A stretch of 64,000 nt of DNA, from NCBI RefSeq assembly GCF_001431645.1, contig NZ_LLXU01000095.1, positions 41,656-105,655 on the forward strand. The letters run 5' to 3'. This stretch comes from Stenotrophomonas panacihumi (GTDB lineage Bacteria; Pseudomonadota; Gammaproteobacteria; Xanthomonadales; Xanthomonadaceae). The notes under the pieces were generated by a model. That model saw nothing but the letters and a program-made list of their open reading frames with translations. It made no database searches and was not told the origin of the DNA. Of this stretch, positions 9,199 to 16,485 are shown piece by piece (position 1 is the first letter of the stretch; every line of letters begins with the position of its first letter). The position numbers and the translations under genes are program-made.

Positions 9199-9225
9199 GT
9201 GGCTGCTTTCGGCCAGGAGCGGACC
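9198..9225. repeat. Dispersed inverted repeat, degenerate copy
   Basis: The core GCTGCTTTCGGCCAGGAGCGG resembles the perfect copy at 13408-13433. The right arm AGCGGACC is intact and the left arm is altered. It is inserted at the breakpoint of the transposase remnant. Related short repeats are scattered in intergenic DNA of many proteobacteria. Confidence 0.5.
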
Positions 9226-9232
9226 AGAGGAG

Positions 9233-9922
9233 TCACCTCGTTCGAGCCCAGAAAGAGAGCGAAACCCCATCATGCGGGAACTGTGCGATGGCGTGTTCCT
9301 TCAACATTTCCACCAATCTTGCTACAAGCTCGCAAGCCAGGACGCCTTGGCCTTTCAGCGCGACGAACGCATCAACCTGATAGAAGATCTGAGATCTGTC
9401 CACAGCAGTGTCGGGGGCGATCTTCTTGAGTCTTCCTCGGACAGAATACGGCTCGAAAAATAGCGAGTGAGCGTAGTCGTTGCGCAACTTCCTCAAAGCC
9501 GCAATCTCCAAACAATCATCCTTCAGCGGCCAACCCACTTGAATGCCTTGCTCGTAATAATGCTGCCAAGCCAACTCTGCAGGCTTTCGCGAGTAATCTA
9601 GCTTCTTCTCAATGCGCAAGTGCTCCGCAAGGAACGAGGCGCAATGCTCGACTGCACCTTGAAGTACCGACCAAGCTGCAACAACTAGCTGCCCGTCTAG
9701 GTACACCTCATACTTCGCGTGCTGGTACTCCTCGACCTGGTACTCGCAATCAAAGTCCTCCTGCGAATATCCGGCCTGCGCACAACGCGGACCGATGCAA
9801 GCTCTATGGCGTTCCCAACGCGACTCAAGCAGGCCGCTCATCTCCTTGGCGTACGCGAGAAGATCCCCTGCCTCACCCAAATGCATCAATCTAGCGTCAT
9901 ACGCAGGAAGCTTGGCCACCAC
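9233..9922 (-). CDS. Unknown protein with HEPN-like RNDYAH motif
   Basis: A 229-residue protein of unknown function, predicted helical and soluble. Residues 147-152 read R-N-D-Y-A-H, an R-x4-H arrangement that is the catalytic signature of HEPN ribonucleases, in the usual context L-R-K-L-R-N-D-Y-A-H-S. HEPN proteins act as toxins, abortive-infection effectors or CRISPR-associated RNases; some are inactive. The last dozen residues are read through the adjacent repeat element, so the original C-terminus may have been replaced when the repeat or IS remnant arrived. No antitoxin (for example MNT) is found next to it. The HEPN assignment rests on this motif only. Confidence 0.6.
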   Translation of the reverse strand: MVAKLPAYDARLMHLGEAGDLLAYAKEMSGLLESRWERHRACIGPRCAQAGYSQEDFDCEYQVEEYQHAKYEVYLDGQLVVAAWSVLQGAVEHCASFLAEHLRIEKKLDYSRKPAELAWQHYYEQGIQVGWPLKDDCLEIAALRKLRNDYAHSLFFEPYSVRGRLKKIAPDTAVDRSQIFYQVDAFVALKGQGVLACELVARLVEMLKEHAIAQFPHDGVSLSFWARTR

Positions 9923-10175
9923 GCACCTATGTGTGGTTATTCGACATCGCCAGCCCGGGCTTAGCGAGGGCGCTCTTCAATTGGCTTACCGAAGTAGGCC
10001 CTAGTATCCGCCCAGTCAGGCAATGACTTAGCTGACATCGGCCCACCACCCCGCTATCGCACGACACCGAGGTTACAGCACTTCCGAACGGATAAAGCGA
10101 CGCTCGCAAGGGAAGTGCAGCACGTCTCGCCCGCCACCTCGAGTCTTACCTGCGACCAACGTGAGCTTGGCACCG

Positions 10176-11342
10176 TCATTCCGGCCCTCGGATCATGCCG
10201 TCAACCGGCCACCACTCTGCCGCCGTGCCATCAGGAAGCGCGACGAATCCTTCTTCCTCGGTTCGATCGACAATCCCGAACATCTCGCGTGTGTTTGCGC
10301 TCGTGCCAGGCCTACTATTGAATGCCGCAATCGCGGCAAGCGCCCCCTCCAGATCGTTTCGTGCAACAGCGCGGATCAGATCACTCGAGATGAAGTGCAC
10401 CGGCCTCACATGTTCGTACCAGCGCTCACGCCTGGATTGGAGACCGACCTTCACAGCTACGCCGTGCCTCCCAACCTCGGGCAGGAGCTCCACGAGCTGC
10501 ATGCGTTCACGCGTCTGCTCAGGATCCACCAGCGCAGCTGCCAGTTCGAACTCGCCTGCAGCCAAGGCCCAGCTGGCGGCGTGATGCCGCAGGAGGGCCA
10601 ACTGTTTGGGTGCATCCAGTTCCGTTCCCGTCTTCGCGGGAGGATCGACAACTACGGCGAGACTCGGGCCCTTCTCGACCAGCCCAAAACTGACGGCGTA
10701 CTTGTTGGCGACGACGGCGGTGGAGCCGTGGAGATTCAGCCAATCAACACCCGCGGTGGTCTGCTCCAATCCGTCGGCCAAGCCGCTTCTCCAACTCGTG
10801 CCGCTGGCGTGCTCAAGGATCATCCCCTTGCTCTCAAGCAGGACGACGTCCTTGAGCGCTCCCGTCGCCGCCATGAAGTCCGGTCGCTTGTTGAATGCCT
10901 TCGGCGCTGGAACGGGTGCCGCGAGCAGCCCGCAGCCAACCCCGAAGTCGACCACGGCCGACATCTTCAGCTTCTCGGTCGCGTAGAGCCACGTCATCGC
11001 TTGGCCCAGGTCGCCAGCCAACGCAGTCCGAGACGAGTCGCGCAGCGTCTGCAACAGGTGAGGCTGCGCACGAAGCTCATTGCCCTGCCAGAGGCAGGCC
11101 TCACGGACGCGGGCATACGCCGACAAGGCGCGCCAGAAGCCGGTTCTCTGGTTGGGCGCGAGCGTTGCTCCGGACCTGGCAAGCGCCATTGTGAGCTTGA
11201 GCGCATTCACTACGACAGGAACCGCGCCGACGCATCCCTTGGGGGGCTTTCCACCGCGCTTCATTCTTGGCACTACACGTGCGCCGCTGGTGGCTACGTG
11301 CGAATTCTCGAACTCCCAGAAACTGACGGTTCCTTTCTGCAC
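10176..11342 (-). CDS. Unknown protein with PD-(D/E)XK nuclease-like motif
   Basis: A 388-residue protein with no recognised family. The middle carries R-P-D-F (Asp155) followed 14 residues later by L-L-E-S-K-G (Glu170, Lys172). This is the spacing and strand pattern of the PD-(D/E)XK nuclease fold, and it sits after a hydrophobic strand as in restriction-like enzymes. The N-terminal 100 residues are basic and the C-terminal part is helical. An alternative start at 11264 (M-K-R-G-G-K) is possible because the first 26 residues look unlike the rest. Lower GC than the core genome and defence-like neighbours suggest a transferred gene. Nuclease activity is inferred from the motif alone. Confidence 0.6.
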   Translation of the reverse strand: MQKGTVSFWEFENSHVATSGARVVPRMKRGGKPPKGCVGAVPVVVNALKLTMALARSGATLAPNQRTGFWRALSAYARVREACLWQGNELRAQPHLLQTLRDSSRTALAGDLGQAMTWLYATEKLKMSAVVDFGVGCGLLAAPVPAPKAFNKRPDFMAATGALKDVVLLESKGMILEHASGTSWRSGLADGLEQTTAGVDWLNLHGSTAVVANKYAVSFGLVEKGPSLAVVVDPPAKTGTELDAPKQLALLRHHAASWALAAGEFELAAALVDPEQTRERMQLVELLPEVGRHGVAVKVGLQSRRERWYEHVRPVHFISSDLIRAVARNDLEGALAAIAAFNSRPGTSANTREMFGIVDRTEEEGFVALPDGTAAEWWPVDGMIRGPE

Positions 11343-11602
11343 ACGCCCCCCTTGTCCCTGCCCAACCTCTGGCGCTGCGAGCGATGTTCACACGCTCGCC
11401 GCTTCGTCCTACCCCTGGCCTTCCCTCAGTCGTGCGTGGCCGCCCCTGCCCGCGTTCACAACCTTCCTTGTCGCCCAAGCCACTGCCGAACACGCTGGAA
11501 GTTCCGGCGCCGGATTGATAGGATCAAGGGATGTTCTCGCGCTAGAACAACTGAGCAACTCCCCTACCTCTCCCCACTATGAGAGGTGACGGTCGAGGAC
11601 CT

Positions 11603-11636
11603 GTTGACGGCGGGCAATTTATTGCCCGTCGTCAAC
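11603..11636 (-). terminator. Long hairpin over the 3' end of the frameshifted membrane gene
   Basis: GTTGACGGCGGGCAA (11603-11617) pairs with TTGCCCGTCGTCAAC (11622-11636) with one mismatch and a short AT loop. No T-run follows on either strand, so it may stabilise the transcript end rather than terminate by itself. Confidence 0.5.
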
Positions 11637-12252
11637 GGAGGGGTCCAGCAATTTCTTGAGTCGCGCCCTCTGTGCGCGACCGTCCCGCTCTCGCAGCGGT
11701 CGAATTCGTTCAATTGCCTCGCAGGCGAACGCATAGTTCGTACTCTTGAAGCTACCGTTCTTGCCCTCCAGATTCTTTCTGAGCTGGGCGGTGACTACGG
11801 TATTGAGCAGTAAGAGCAGCTCTTCATCATCCGACCTGAGAGCCAGCCGGCTGTAGTAGTCGAGCAGGCGCATCGCTTGATCGCAGCCTGGGCTTTGTAT
11901 GTCCCACTGCGTGATCAAATTGATGCCGTCCAGAAAGGCTTGGCGCTCAGCCTGCTGTGTTGCAAGCAGCTCCTGCCGAGCGAAGTGTTCTTCCTGTTGC
12001 TTTCCTTGGTGGAAAGAAGAACAAGACGATGAGAAGAGTGATCGACCCGACAAACGCAGAAAAGTGACCGCCAAAGAAGTCGCCGAGTTGAGCGAGTTCT
12101 TCGAGGTTCTTCACCGATGTACCGGATAGCGACAGCACGGCTGCGCCATTGCGAAGGGCGGTCAATATGACGATGAGGCTAATTGCAGCCAAAAGGATGC
12201 CGACGATGCGCATCCAGCCTGGTGTTCTCGCAATAAGGCGGTATCTTTTCAT
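11619..12252 (-). pseudogene. Frameshifted two-TM membrane protein, phage abortive-infection-like
   Basis: Two overlapping frames make one protein. The first (start 12252, M-K-R-Y-R-L-I) gives two hydrophobic segments separated by L-G-D-F-F-G-G, ending near L-F-F-F around base 12010. The second frame continues as H-Q-G-K-Q-Q-E-E-H-F-A-R-Q-E-L, an amphipathic coiled coil, and runs to the stop at 11619. This order (TM, G-D-F-F-G-G, TM, then a long Q/E-rich helix) is that of putative phage abortive-infection membrane proteins. Joining the frames needs one base removed in TTTCCACC near 12009, a 1-bp insertion, sequencing error or, less likely, programmed shift. The two halves together span about 210 residues. 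Confidence 0.6.
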
Positions 12253-12336
12253 TTCGGGGGCTTGGTTGGCATGTGATCGCCTATGGTTCAAGCTGAACGG
12301 CGTGAAGTGGCATGGCTTGGCGCAGGCAGTCGCGAC

Positions 12337-13026
12337 CTAAGCTTTCAACGACTCCTCCAGCAGGCTCACGTACAAATCCAGTCGCGCACGCAAGCCAACG
12401 AGATACCAGCCGCCTGCGTAGAGCAGCAGCATGGCCCAGATGAGCAACCCTCCAACGAGGTTGACGTCGAAAGCACCCGCCCAGTCACCCCATTGCCAGT
12501 CCCGAAACTGCAGGTACAGCGCGATCAGAATCGGGAGAACGCCCAGGCGTTGGATGCTGCCGAGCAGCAGCCCCATTCTTTCGCCCATGTTCTGTCGCAA
12601 AGTGGTCACGAAGCGGAGGTGTGCCTCGCGCTTGGTAATCGGGAACCGACGAAGCTCTCCGACCAAGCGCTGCCAAGCGGCAAAATCCCCGTCCATTTCG
12701 TCAGCATGCGCCTCGCGGACCCGGGTTAGCTGGGGCAGCTCGCGCCGCACCATAAGGAACAGCGAAAGCCCCAGTCCGGCCACTTCGGCGACAAGGCAGG
12801 CGACGATCAACAAGAGGGCCAGCGGTTGGGGGATCCACTTACTCAACGCGCTTATTGCCAGGCCGAGACCGCCCATGCCAATGCCGATCCAGAGTGACCG
12901 GCGCACCAGATTGGACGCCGAAGGCCGGTGGCCCTTGGCCGCATAGTCCTGGACCCGCGCGTGCAGCCAGCGAAAACTCAGCTCGTCAGTTTGCTCAGCT
13001 CGCGCAGCCTGCGCGTGACCGTCCAT
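12337..13026 (-). CDS. Unknown four-TM membrane protein
   Basis: Two hundred and twenty-nine residues starting at M-D-G-H-A-Q-A. A soluble N-terminal helix (residues 1-45) is followed by two membrane helices with a short loop (about 50-105), a charged cytoplasmic stretch of 50 residues, and two more membrane helices near the C-terminus. No catalytic motif or known domain is recognised. It lies 84 bp upstream of the frameshifted abortive-infection-like gene on the same strand, so the two may have formed one unit. The start is set at 13026 because residues encoded further upstream are not like protein-coding sequence. Confidence 0.6.
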   Translation of the reverse strand: MDGHAQAARAEQTDELSFRWLHARVQDYAAKGHRPSASNLVRRSLWIGIGMGGLGLAISALSKWIPQPLALLLIVACLVAEVAGLGLSLFLMVRRELPQLTRVREAHADEMDGDFAAWQRLVGELRRFPITKREAHLRFVTTLRQNMGERMGLLLGSIQRLGVLPILIALYLQFRDWQWGDWAGAFDVNLVGGLLIWAMLLLYAGGWYLVGLRARLDLYVSLLEESLKA

Positions 13027-13138
13027 GTCCGCCCCCTGCGGAGATCCGATGGCCGGATGGTAACGCCCGACACCCCCGGTTAGGCAACCGTCAGTGGCCC
13101 TGACGCCACGCCGACCGGGGATAAAGTTCGCTTCTTGG

Positions 13139-13398
13139 TTAGCCAGGTTCGCAATCCGGAATCGAAGCGCCGGTCGCAAGCTTCAACGTCACTGTGAACT
13201 TATTAAGCTCGAACGTCATTCCGACGGGCTTCCCGACGTACAGGTCCTGCACAAATTCAATCTCGGGCTTCCCGGAACGCAGTCGAATCACGCAGAGACG
13301 TTGTCCGCCGTACTGAATCTCGGCAGCCGGGTGCTGTCCGGTTCGTCGGTCATGAAGATGACTTCGAAGGGCACCGGATCGGACCTCAAGATCAGACC
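13139..13398 (-). pseudogene. Remnant of a small conserved hypothetical gene, broken by a 1-bp deletion
   Basis: On the minus strand one frame reads V-P-F-E-V-I-F-M-T-D-E-P-D-S-T-R-L-P. Directly afterwards another frame continues E-I-Q-Y-G-G-Q-R-L-C-V-I-R and then E-I-E-F-V-Q-D-L-Y-V-G-K-P-V-G. Adding one G in CTGCCGAG (around 13322) joins them into a smooth protein of about 80 residues. The true N-terminus is missing, because the dispersed repeat at 13408-13433 lies where the start should be. The family is of unknown function and is found next to other small accessory genes. Confidence 0.5.
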
Positions 13399-13407
13399 TT
13401 GGCGCGA

Positions 13408-13433
13408 TGTCCGCTTCGGGTCGGGAGCGGACA
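13408..13433. repeat. Dispersed inverted repeat, perfect copy
   Basis: TGTCCGCT (13408-13415) and AGCGGACA (13426-13433) are perfect inverted arms around TCGGGTCGGG. It overlaps the expected start of the broken gene beside it. Translations across such copies give the spurious peptide R-F-G-S-x-A-D seen in many genomes. Confidence 0.7.
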
Positions 13434-13503
13434 AACATGTTGGTCCGCGGTCCAACGTCGAGACCAAGGCAAGCCGCGAAGCGGCTTCGGCTTGTATGAA
13501 TTG

Positions 13504-13914
13504 TCAGGTCGCATCGGGCGGCGCTCCGTAAAACGACAGATCAATGTCACAACCTAGATCACTCGCGAGCTGTACGAAGGCCTGAGGCAGCCGGTAGGAC
13601 GGCCAAGGTCGGTCCTCGGTAGCAAGGTCATACAAGCCGAAATCTATCGTGACCGAAGAAAAACCAAGGCTTCTGATAAGAAGTATGTCGCTCTTGTGCT
13701 TTCGCATGAACTTGGCGGCTTGTGTTGATTGAGCAACCAAACCTTCAGCAGCCGACAATCTCACATTGAAGCCAGACATTTTAATGAGGCCGCGACTCTT
13801 CGGGCTGCTCGGCTCGCCTTTCCAAAATACTCGGATTGGCTTAATTGACGAGGCAGCAAGAAATTTGCGGACCTTGCTTGTCGATCCTGAAACTCGAAGT
13901 ATGCATGACGGCAT
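13504..13914 (-). CDS. Conserved hypothetical protein, DUF4279-like pattern
   Basis: One hundred and thirty-six residues, starting M-P-S-C-I-L-R-V-S-G, then a short hydrophilic segment with F-W-K-G-E-P, an M-S-G-F-N-V-R-L-S strand, a helix with F-M-R-K-H-K, and the closing V-T-I-D-F-G and L-S-F-Y-G. This layout is that of a widespread small accessory protein of unknown function, often found near toxin-immunity or variable loci. No catalytic residues are evident. Its GC is clearly lower than the core genes. It is intact by length. Confidence 0.6.
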   Translation of the reverse strand: MPSCILRVSGSTSKVRKFLAASSIKPIRVFWKGEPSSPKSRGLIKMSGFNVRLSAAEGLVAQSTQAAKFMRKHKSDILLIRSLGFSSVTIDFGLYDLATEDRPWPSYRLPQAFVQLASDLGCDIDLSFYGAPPDAT

Positions 13915-13960
13915 CTATCCCCCTAACGCCAATTCAACTAGGTGAGCTGGACATTACGCA

Positions 13961-13985
13961 TATCCGCTTTGGGTCGGAGGCAGAC
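13961..13985. repeat. Dispersed inverted repeat, degenerate copy
   Basis: TATCCGCTTTGGGTCGGAGGC has the same core as the copy at 13408-13433 but a weakened right arm. With the copy at 9198 it makes three copies in 5 kb, all inside the low-GC patch. Confidence 0.5.
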
Positions 13986-14107
13986 TCTAGCACTCGCTCC
14001 GCGCCGACCGACGAAGGCCATCATGCCAAAGGCTGGGAAGCGGGCGTCAACTGCTCCACGCGCGCTGCATCAAGCGCACCAAGGGTTTCAGGATCTCTAC
14101 CCAACTG

Positions 14108-14127
14108 AATTTTCCCGGACCGGGAAA
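14108..14127. repeat. Right copy of AATTTTCCCGGACC with a perfect palindrome
   Basis: AATTTTCCCGGACC (14108-14121) repeats 8934-8947 exactly. Within it, TTTCCCGG-A-CCGGGAAA (14111-14127) is a perfect 17-bp palindrome. Confidence 0.55.
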
Positions 14128-14130
14128 CAG

Positions 14131-14160
14131 AAAAAGCACCTAGGAATTACCTAGGTGCTT
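14131..14160 (-). terminator. Intrinsic terminator downstream of the tRNA remnant
   Basis: On the minus strand AAGCACCTAGG (reading from 14160) pairs with CCTAGGTGCTT through a perfect 11-bp stem with a 5-nt loop, followed by a T-run. It is placed as expected after a tRNA and now also serves the Nudix gene. Confidence 0.85.
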
Positions 14161-14168
14161 GTTTTATT

Positions 14169-14216
14169 TGGTGGGCGGTCAAGGGTTCGAACCTTGGACC
14201 TATTGATTGAGAGTCA
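14169..14216 (-). pseudogene. 3' half of a tRNA (tRNA-Lys-like)
   Basis: Minus strand: the 3' side of an anticodon arm (GACTCTCAATCAATAGGTC), a perfect T-arm (CAAGG-TTCGAAC-CCTTG), the acceptor 3' strand ACCGCCC, discriminator A and encoded CCA. The 5' half is absent: the sequence upstream is the Nudix coding region, whose TGA stop is made from the first bases of the fragment. The arm resembles bacterial tRNA-Lys(CUU). Such 3' tRNA ends are what integrases leave at the far end of an island. Confidence 0.65.
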
Positions 14217-14765
14217 GCGCGCCAGCCACTTGCCGGCCATGCGCCGCATCGATTCGTCCGACTGCAGGTCTTCGGGCAGTTCGTCGATGCGCCGCCACGC
14301 CAGCGCCAGCGACTCCTCGCCGACCACGAAATCCTCCGACCCCGTCGTCCGCACGACGTATCGGGCGTCGTAGTGCCAATGCCCCGGCACCTCGCCGCGC
14401 TCGGGAATCCAGTGGCGGTCCAGGTCGAACAGTTCGCCATCGGCCAGCACCAGGCTGTCCAGCCCGGATTCCTCCTGCGCCTCGCGCAGCGCGACCTGCG
14501 CCAGGTCGCGGTCGCCATCGGCATGGCCGCCCAGTTGCAGCCAGCGCTGCAGCTTGCGGTGGTGGGTCAGCAGCACCCGCTCCCCGCTGGCATCCACCAG
14601 CCACGCCGAGCCGGTGAAGTGCCCGGCCAGGCGCTCGCGCACGAACGGGTCGGCCGCGTCGTCCAGCAACGCCAGGAACTGCGCCGCGACCTCGGCCTCC
14701 GCGGTGCCGCGCCGGGCGTAATCCTGGAACTGGCGGCGCAGGGTCGGCGAGCGGTCGGGCGTCAT
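14214..14765 (-). CDS. Nudix hydrolase
   Basis: A 183-residue hydrolase of nucleoside diphosphate-linked compounds. The Nudix box is visible from G-G-H-A-D-G-D through R-E-A-Q-E-E-S-G, with the metal-binding R-E-x2-E-E intact. The start M-T-P-D-R-S at 14765 gives the usual length; the longer frame to 14945 runs through the upstream promoter region. The C-terminus M-A-G-K-W-L-A-R looks natural even though the stop codon lies in the tRNA fragment. Substrate cannot be predicted. It is divergent from the first amino acid permease. Confidence 0.88.
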   Translation of the reverse strand: MTPDRSPTLRRQFQDYARRGTAEAEVAAQFLALLDDAADPFVRERLAGHFTGSAWLVDASGERVLLTHHRKLQRWLQLGGHADGDRDLAQVALREAQEESGLDSLVLADGELFDLDRHWIPERGEVPGHWHYDARYVVRTTGSEDFVVGEESLALAWRRIDELPEDLQSDESMRRMAGKWLAR

Positions 14766-14948
14766 ATCGGGCTTCCGGCGAAAAAGATTCGGAATTATCG
14801 CCTGCCGATGTTGCAGCTGCGCTTGTGGTCTGGCTTCAGCTTTGGCTAAGGTACGGGCCACCTTCCGGCCTGGCCGGAACCCCCACAGCCCCAGAAGGGC
14901 ACGGCCGCCCGGCCGCGCCCCGTACTCCATTTCCCGGGAAGCCACCGC

Positions 14949-16421
14949 ATGCTGAAGTCACTGTTGAGGGTCAAGCCAGTCGAGCCCGCCGGCCACGTCG
15001 ATGCCGGCGAGCCGTTCGAGGGCAGCCTGGAAGGCGAAGCCACCCTCAAGCGCACCCTGACCGCGCGCCACCTGGTAATGCTGGGCATCGGCGCGGTCAT
15101 CGGCGCGGGCATCTTCGTGATGACCGGCCAGGCCGCCGCCAACCACGCCGGCCCGGCGGTGATGCTGTCGTTCGTGATCGCCGGCTTCGCCTGCGCGCTG
15201 GCCGGCCTGTGCTACGCCGAGTTCGCGGCGATGATGCCGGTCTCCGGCAGCGCCTATTCGTATTCCTACGCCACCCTCGGCGAGGGCATGGCCTGGTTCA
15301 TCGGCTGGTGCCTGGTACTGGAGTACCTGTTCGCCGGCTCCAGCGTGGCGGTGGGCTGGTCGGCTTACCTGGTGAGCTTCATCACCACGACGCTGGGCCT
15401 GCCCTTCCCCGCCGAGCTGGCCAACGCGCCGCTGGACTGGACCGGCCACGCCTTCATCGCCTCCGGCGCCATCATCAACCTGCCGGCGGTGCTCATCGTC
15501 GCGGCGGTGAGCGCGCTGTGCTACGTGGGCATCACCCAGTCGGCGTTCGTCAACGGGATCGTGGTGGCGATCAAGGTGGTGGTGATCTGCCTGTTCGTCG
15601 CCTTCGCCTGGTCCTACGTGAACCCGGCCAACTGGCATCCCTTCATCCCCGAGAACACCGCCCCGGGCGTATTCGGCTGGAGCGGCGTGTTCCGCGCCGC
15701 GTCGATCGTGTTCTTCGCCTACATCGGCTTCGATGCGGTCTCCACCTCGGCCGGCGAAACCAAGGACCCGCAGCGCAACATGCCGATCGGCATCCTCGGC
15801 TCGCTGGCGGTGTGCACGGTGATCTACATCATCGTCTGCGCCGTGCTGACCGGCCTGCTGCCGTACACCCAGCTGGGCACCGCCAAGCCGGTGGCCACCG
15901 CGCTGGAAAGCTACCCGCAGCTGGCCTGGCTGAAGACCGCCGTGGAGATCGGCGCCATCGCCGGCCTGTCCTCGGTGGTGCTGGTGATGCTGATGGCGCA
16001 GCCGCGCATCTTCTACACCATGTCGCGCGACGGCCTGCTGCCGCCGCTGCTGGGCCGCGTGCACAAGCGCTTCCACACCCCGTACGTGGGCACGATCATC
16101 GTCGGCGTGGTCGCCGCTTCGCTGGCCGGCCTGATCCCGCTCAAGGTGCTGGGCGAGCTGGTGTCGATGGGCACGCTGCTGGCGTTTGCCACCGTGTGCG
16201 TGGGCGTGCTGGTGCTGCGCTATACGCGCCCGGAACTCCCGCGTCCGTTCCGCGTGCCGCTGGCCATCGTGGTCTGCCCGCTGGGCGCGCTGGCCTGCGT
16301 GGCGCTGTTCCTGCAGGCCTTCCAGGAGCACTGGAAGGTGTTCGTGGGCTGGACGCTGATCGGCCTGTGCATCTACTTCTTCTACGGCATGCGCAACAGC
16401 CGCCTGGCCAAGCAGGCCTGA
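14949..16421 (+). CDS. APC-family amino acid permease (copy 1)
   Basis: A 490-residue inner-membrane transporter with about 12 helices. The first helix has the amino acid/polyamine/organocation signature G-I-G-A-V-I-G-A-G-I-F-V. The N-terminal 40 residues are cytoplasmic. The overall pattern (E-F-A-A-M-M-P-V-S-G-S-A-Y in TM3) is that of the cationic amino acid transporter (CAT-like) subgroup, so basic or neutral amino acids are likely substrates. It is about half identical by eye to the next gene, including matching motifs in every helix, so the two arose by tandem duplication. A terminator separates them. Confidence 0.88.
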   Translation: MLKSLLRVKPVEPAGHVDAGEPFEGSLEGEATLKRTLTARHLVMLGIGAVIGAGIFVMTGQAAANHAGPAVMLSFVIAGFACALAGLCYAEFAAMMPVSGSAYSYSYATLGEGMAWFIGWCLVLEYLFAGSSVAVGWSAYLVSFITTTLGLPFPAELANAPLDWTGHAFIASGAIINLPAVLIVAAVSALCYVGITQSAFVNGIVVAIKVVVICLFVAFAWSYVNPANWHPFIPENTAPGVFGWSGVFRAASIVFFAYIGFDAVSTSAGETKDPQRNMPIGILGSLAVCTVIYIIVCAVLTGLLPYTQLGTAKPVATALESYPQLAWLKTAVEIGAIAGLSSVVLVMLMAQPRIFYTMSRDGLLPPLLGRVHKRFHTPYVGTIIVGVVAASLAGLIPLKVLGELVSMGTLLAFATVCVGVLVLRYTRPELPRPFRVPLAIVVCPLGALACVALFLQAFQEHWKVFVGWTLIGLCIYFFYGMRNSRLAKQA

Positions 16422-16429
16422 CCCGACCC

Positions 16430-16460
16430 GAAGCCGGCGCCCGCGCCGGCTTCGCCTTTT
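16430..16460 (+). terminator. Terminator between the two permease genes
   Basis: GAAGCCGGCG (16430-16439) and CGCCGGCTTC (16444-16453) make a perfect 10-bp stem with a 4-nt loop, followed by GCCTTTT. It implies separate transcription, or attenuation, of the second permease. Confidence 0.75.
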
Positions 16461-16485
16461 GCCCGACCCCACCGGAACGTCTTAC

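Noticed and set aside
13058..13084. GTTAGGC-type motif resembling an integron attC site
   Set aside because: Only one core half fits, no matching partner or integrase is found and the spacing is too short.
13094..13531. Plus-strand frame with the R-F-G-S-G-A-D peptide
   Set aside because: It arises from the dispersed repeat, which gives such spurious translations in many genomes.
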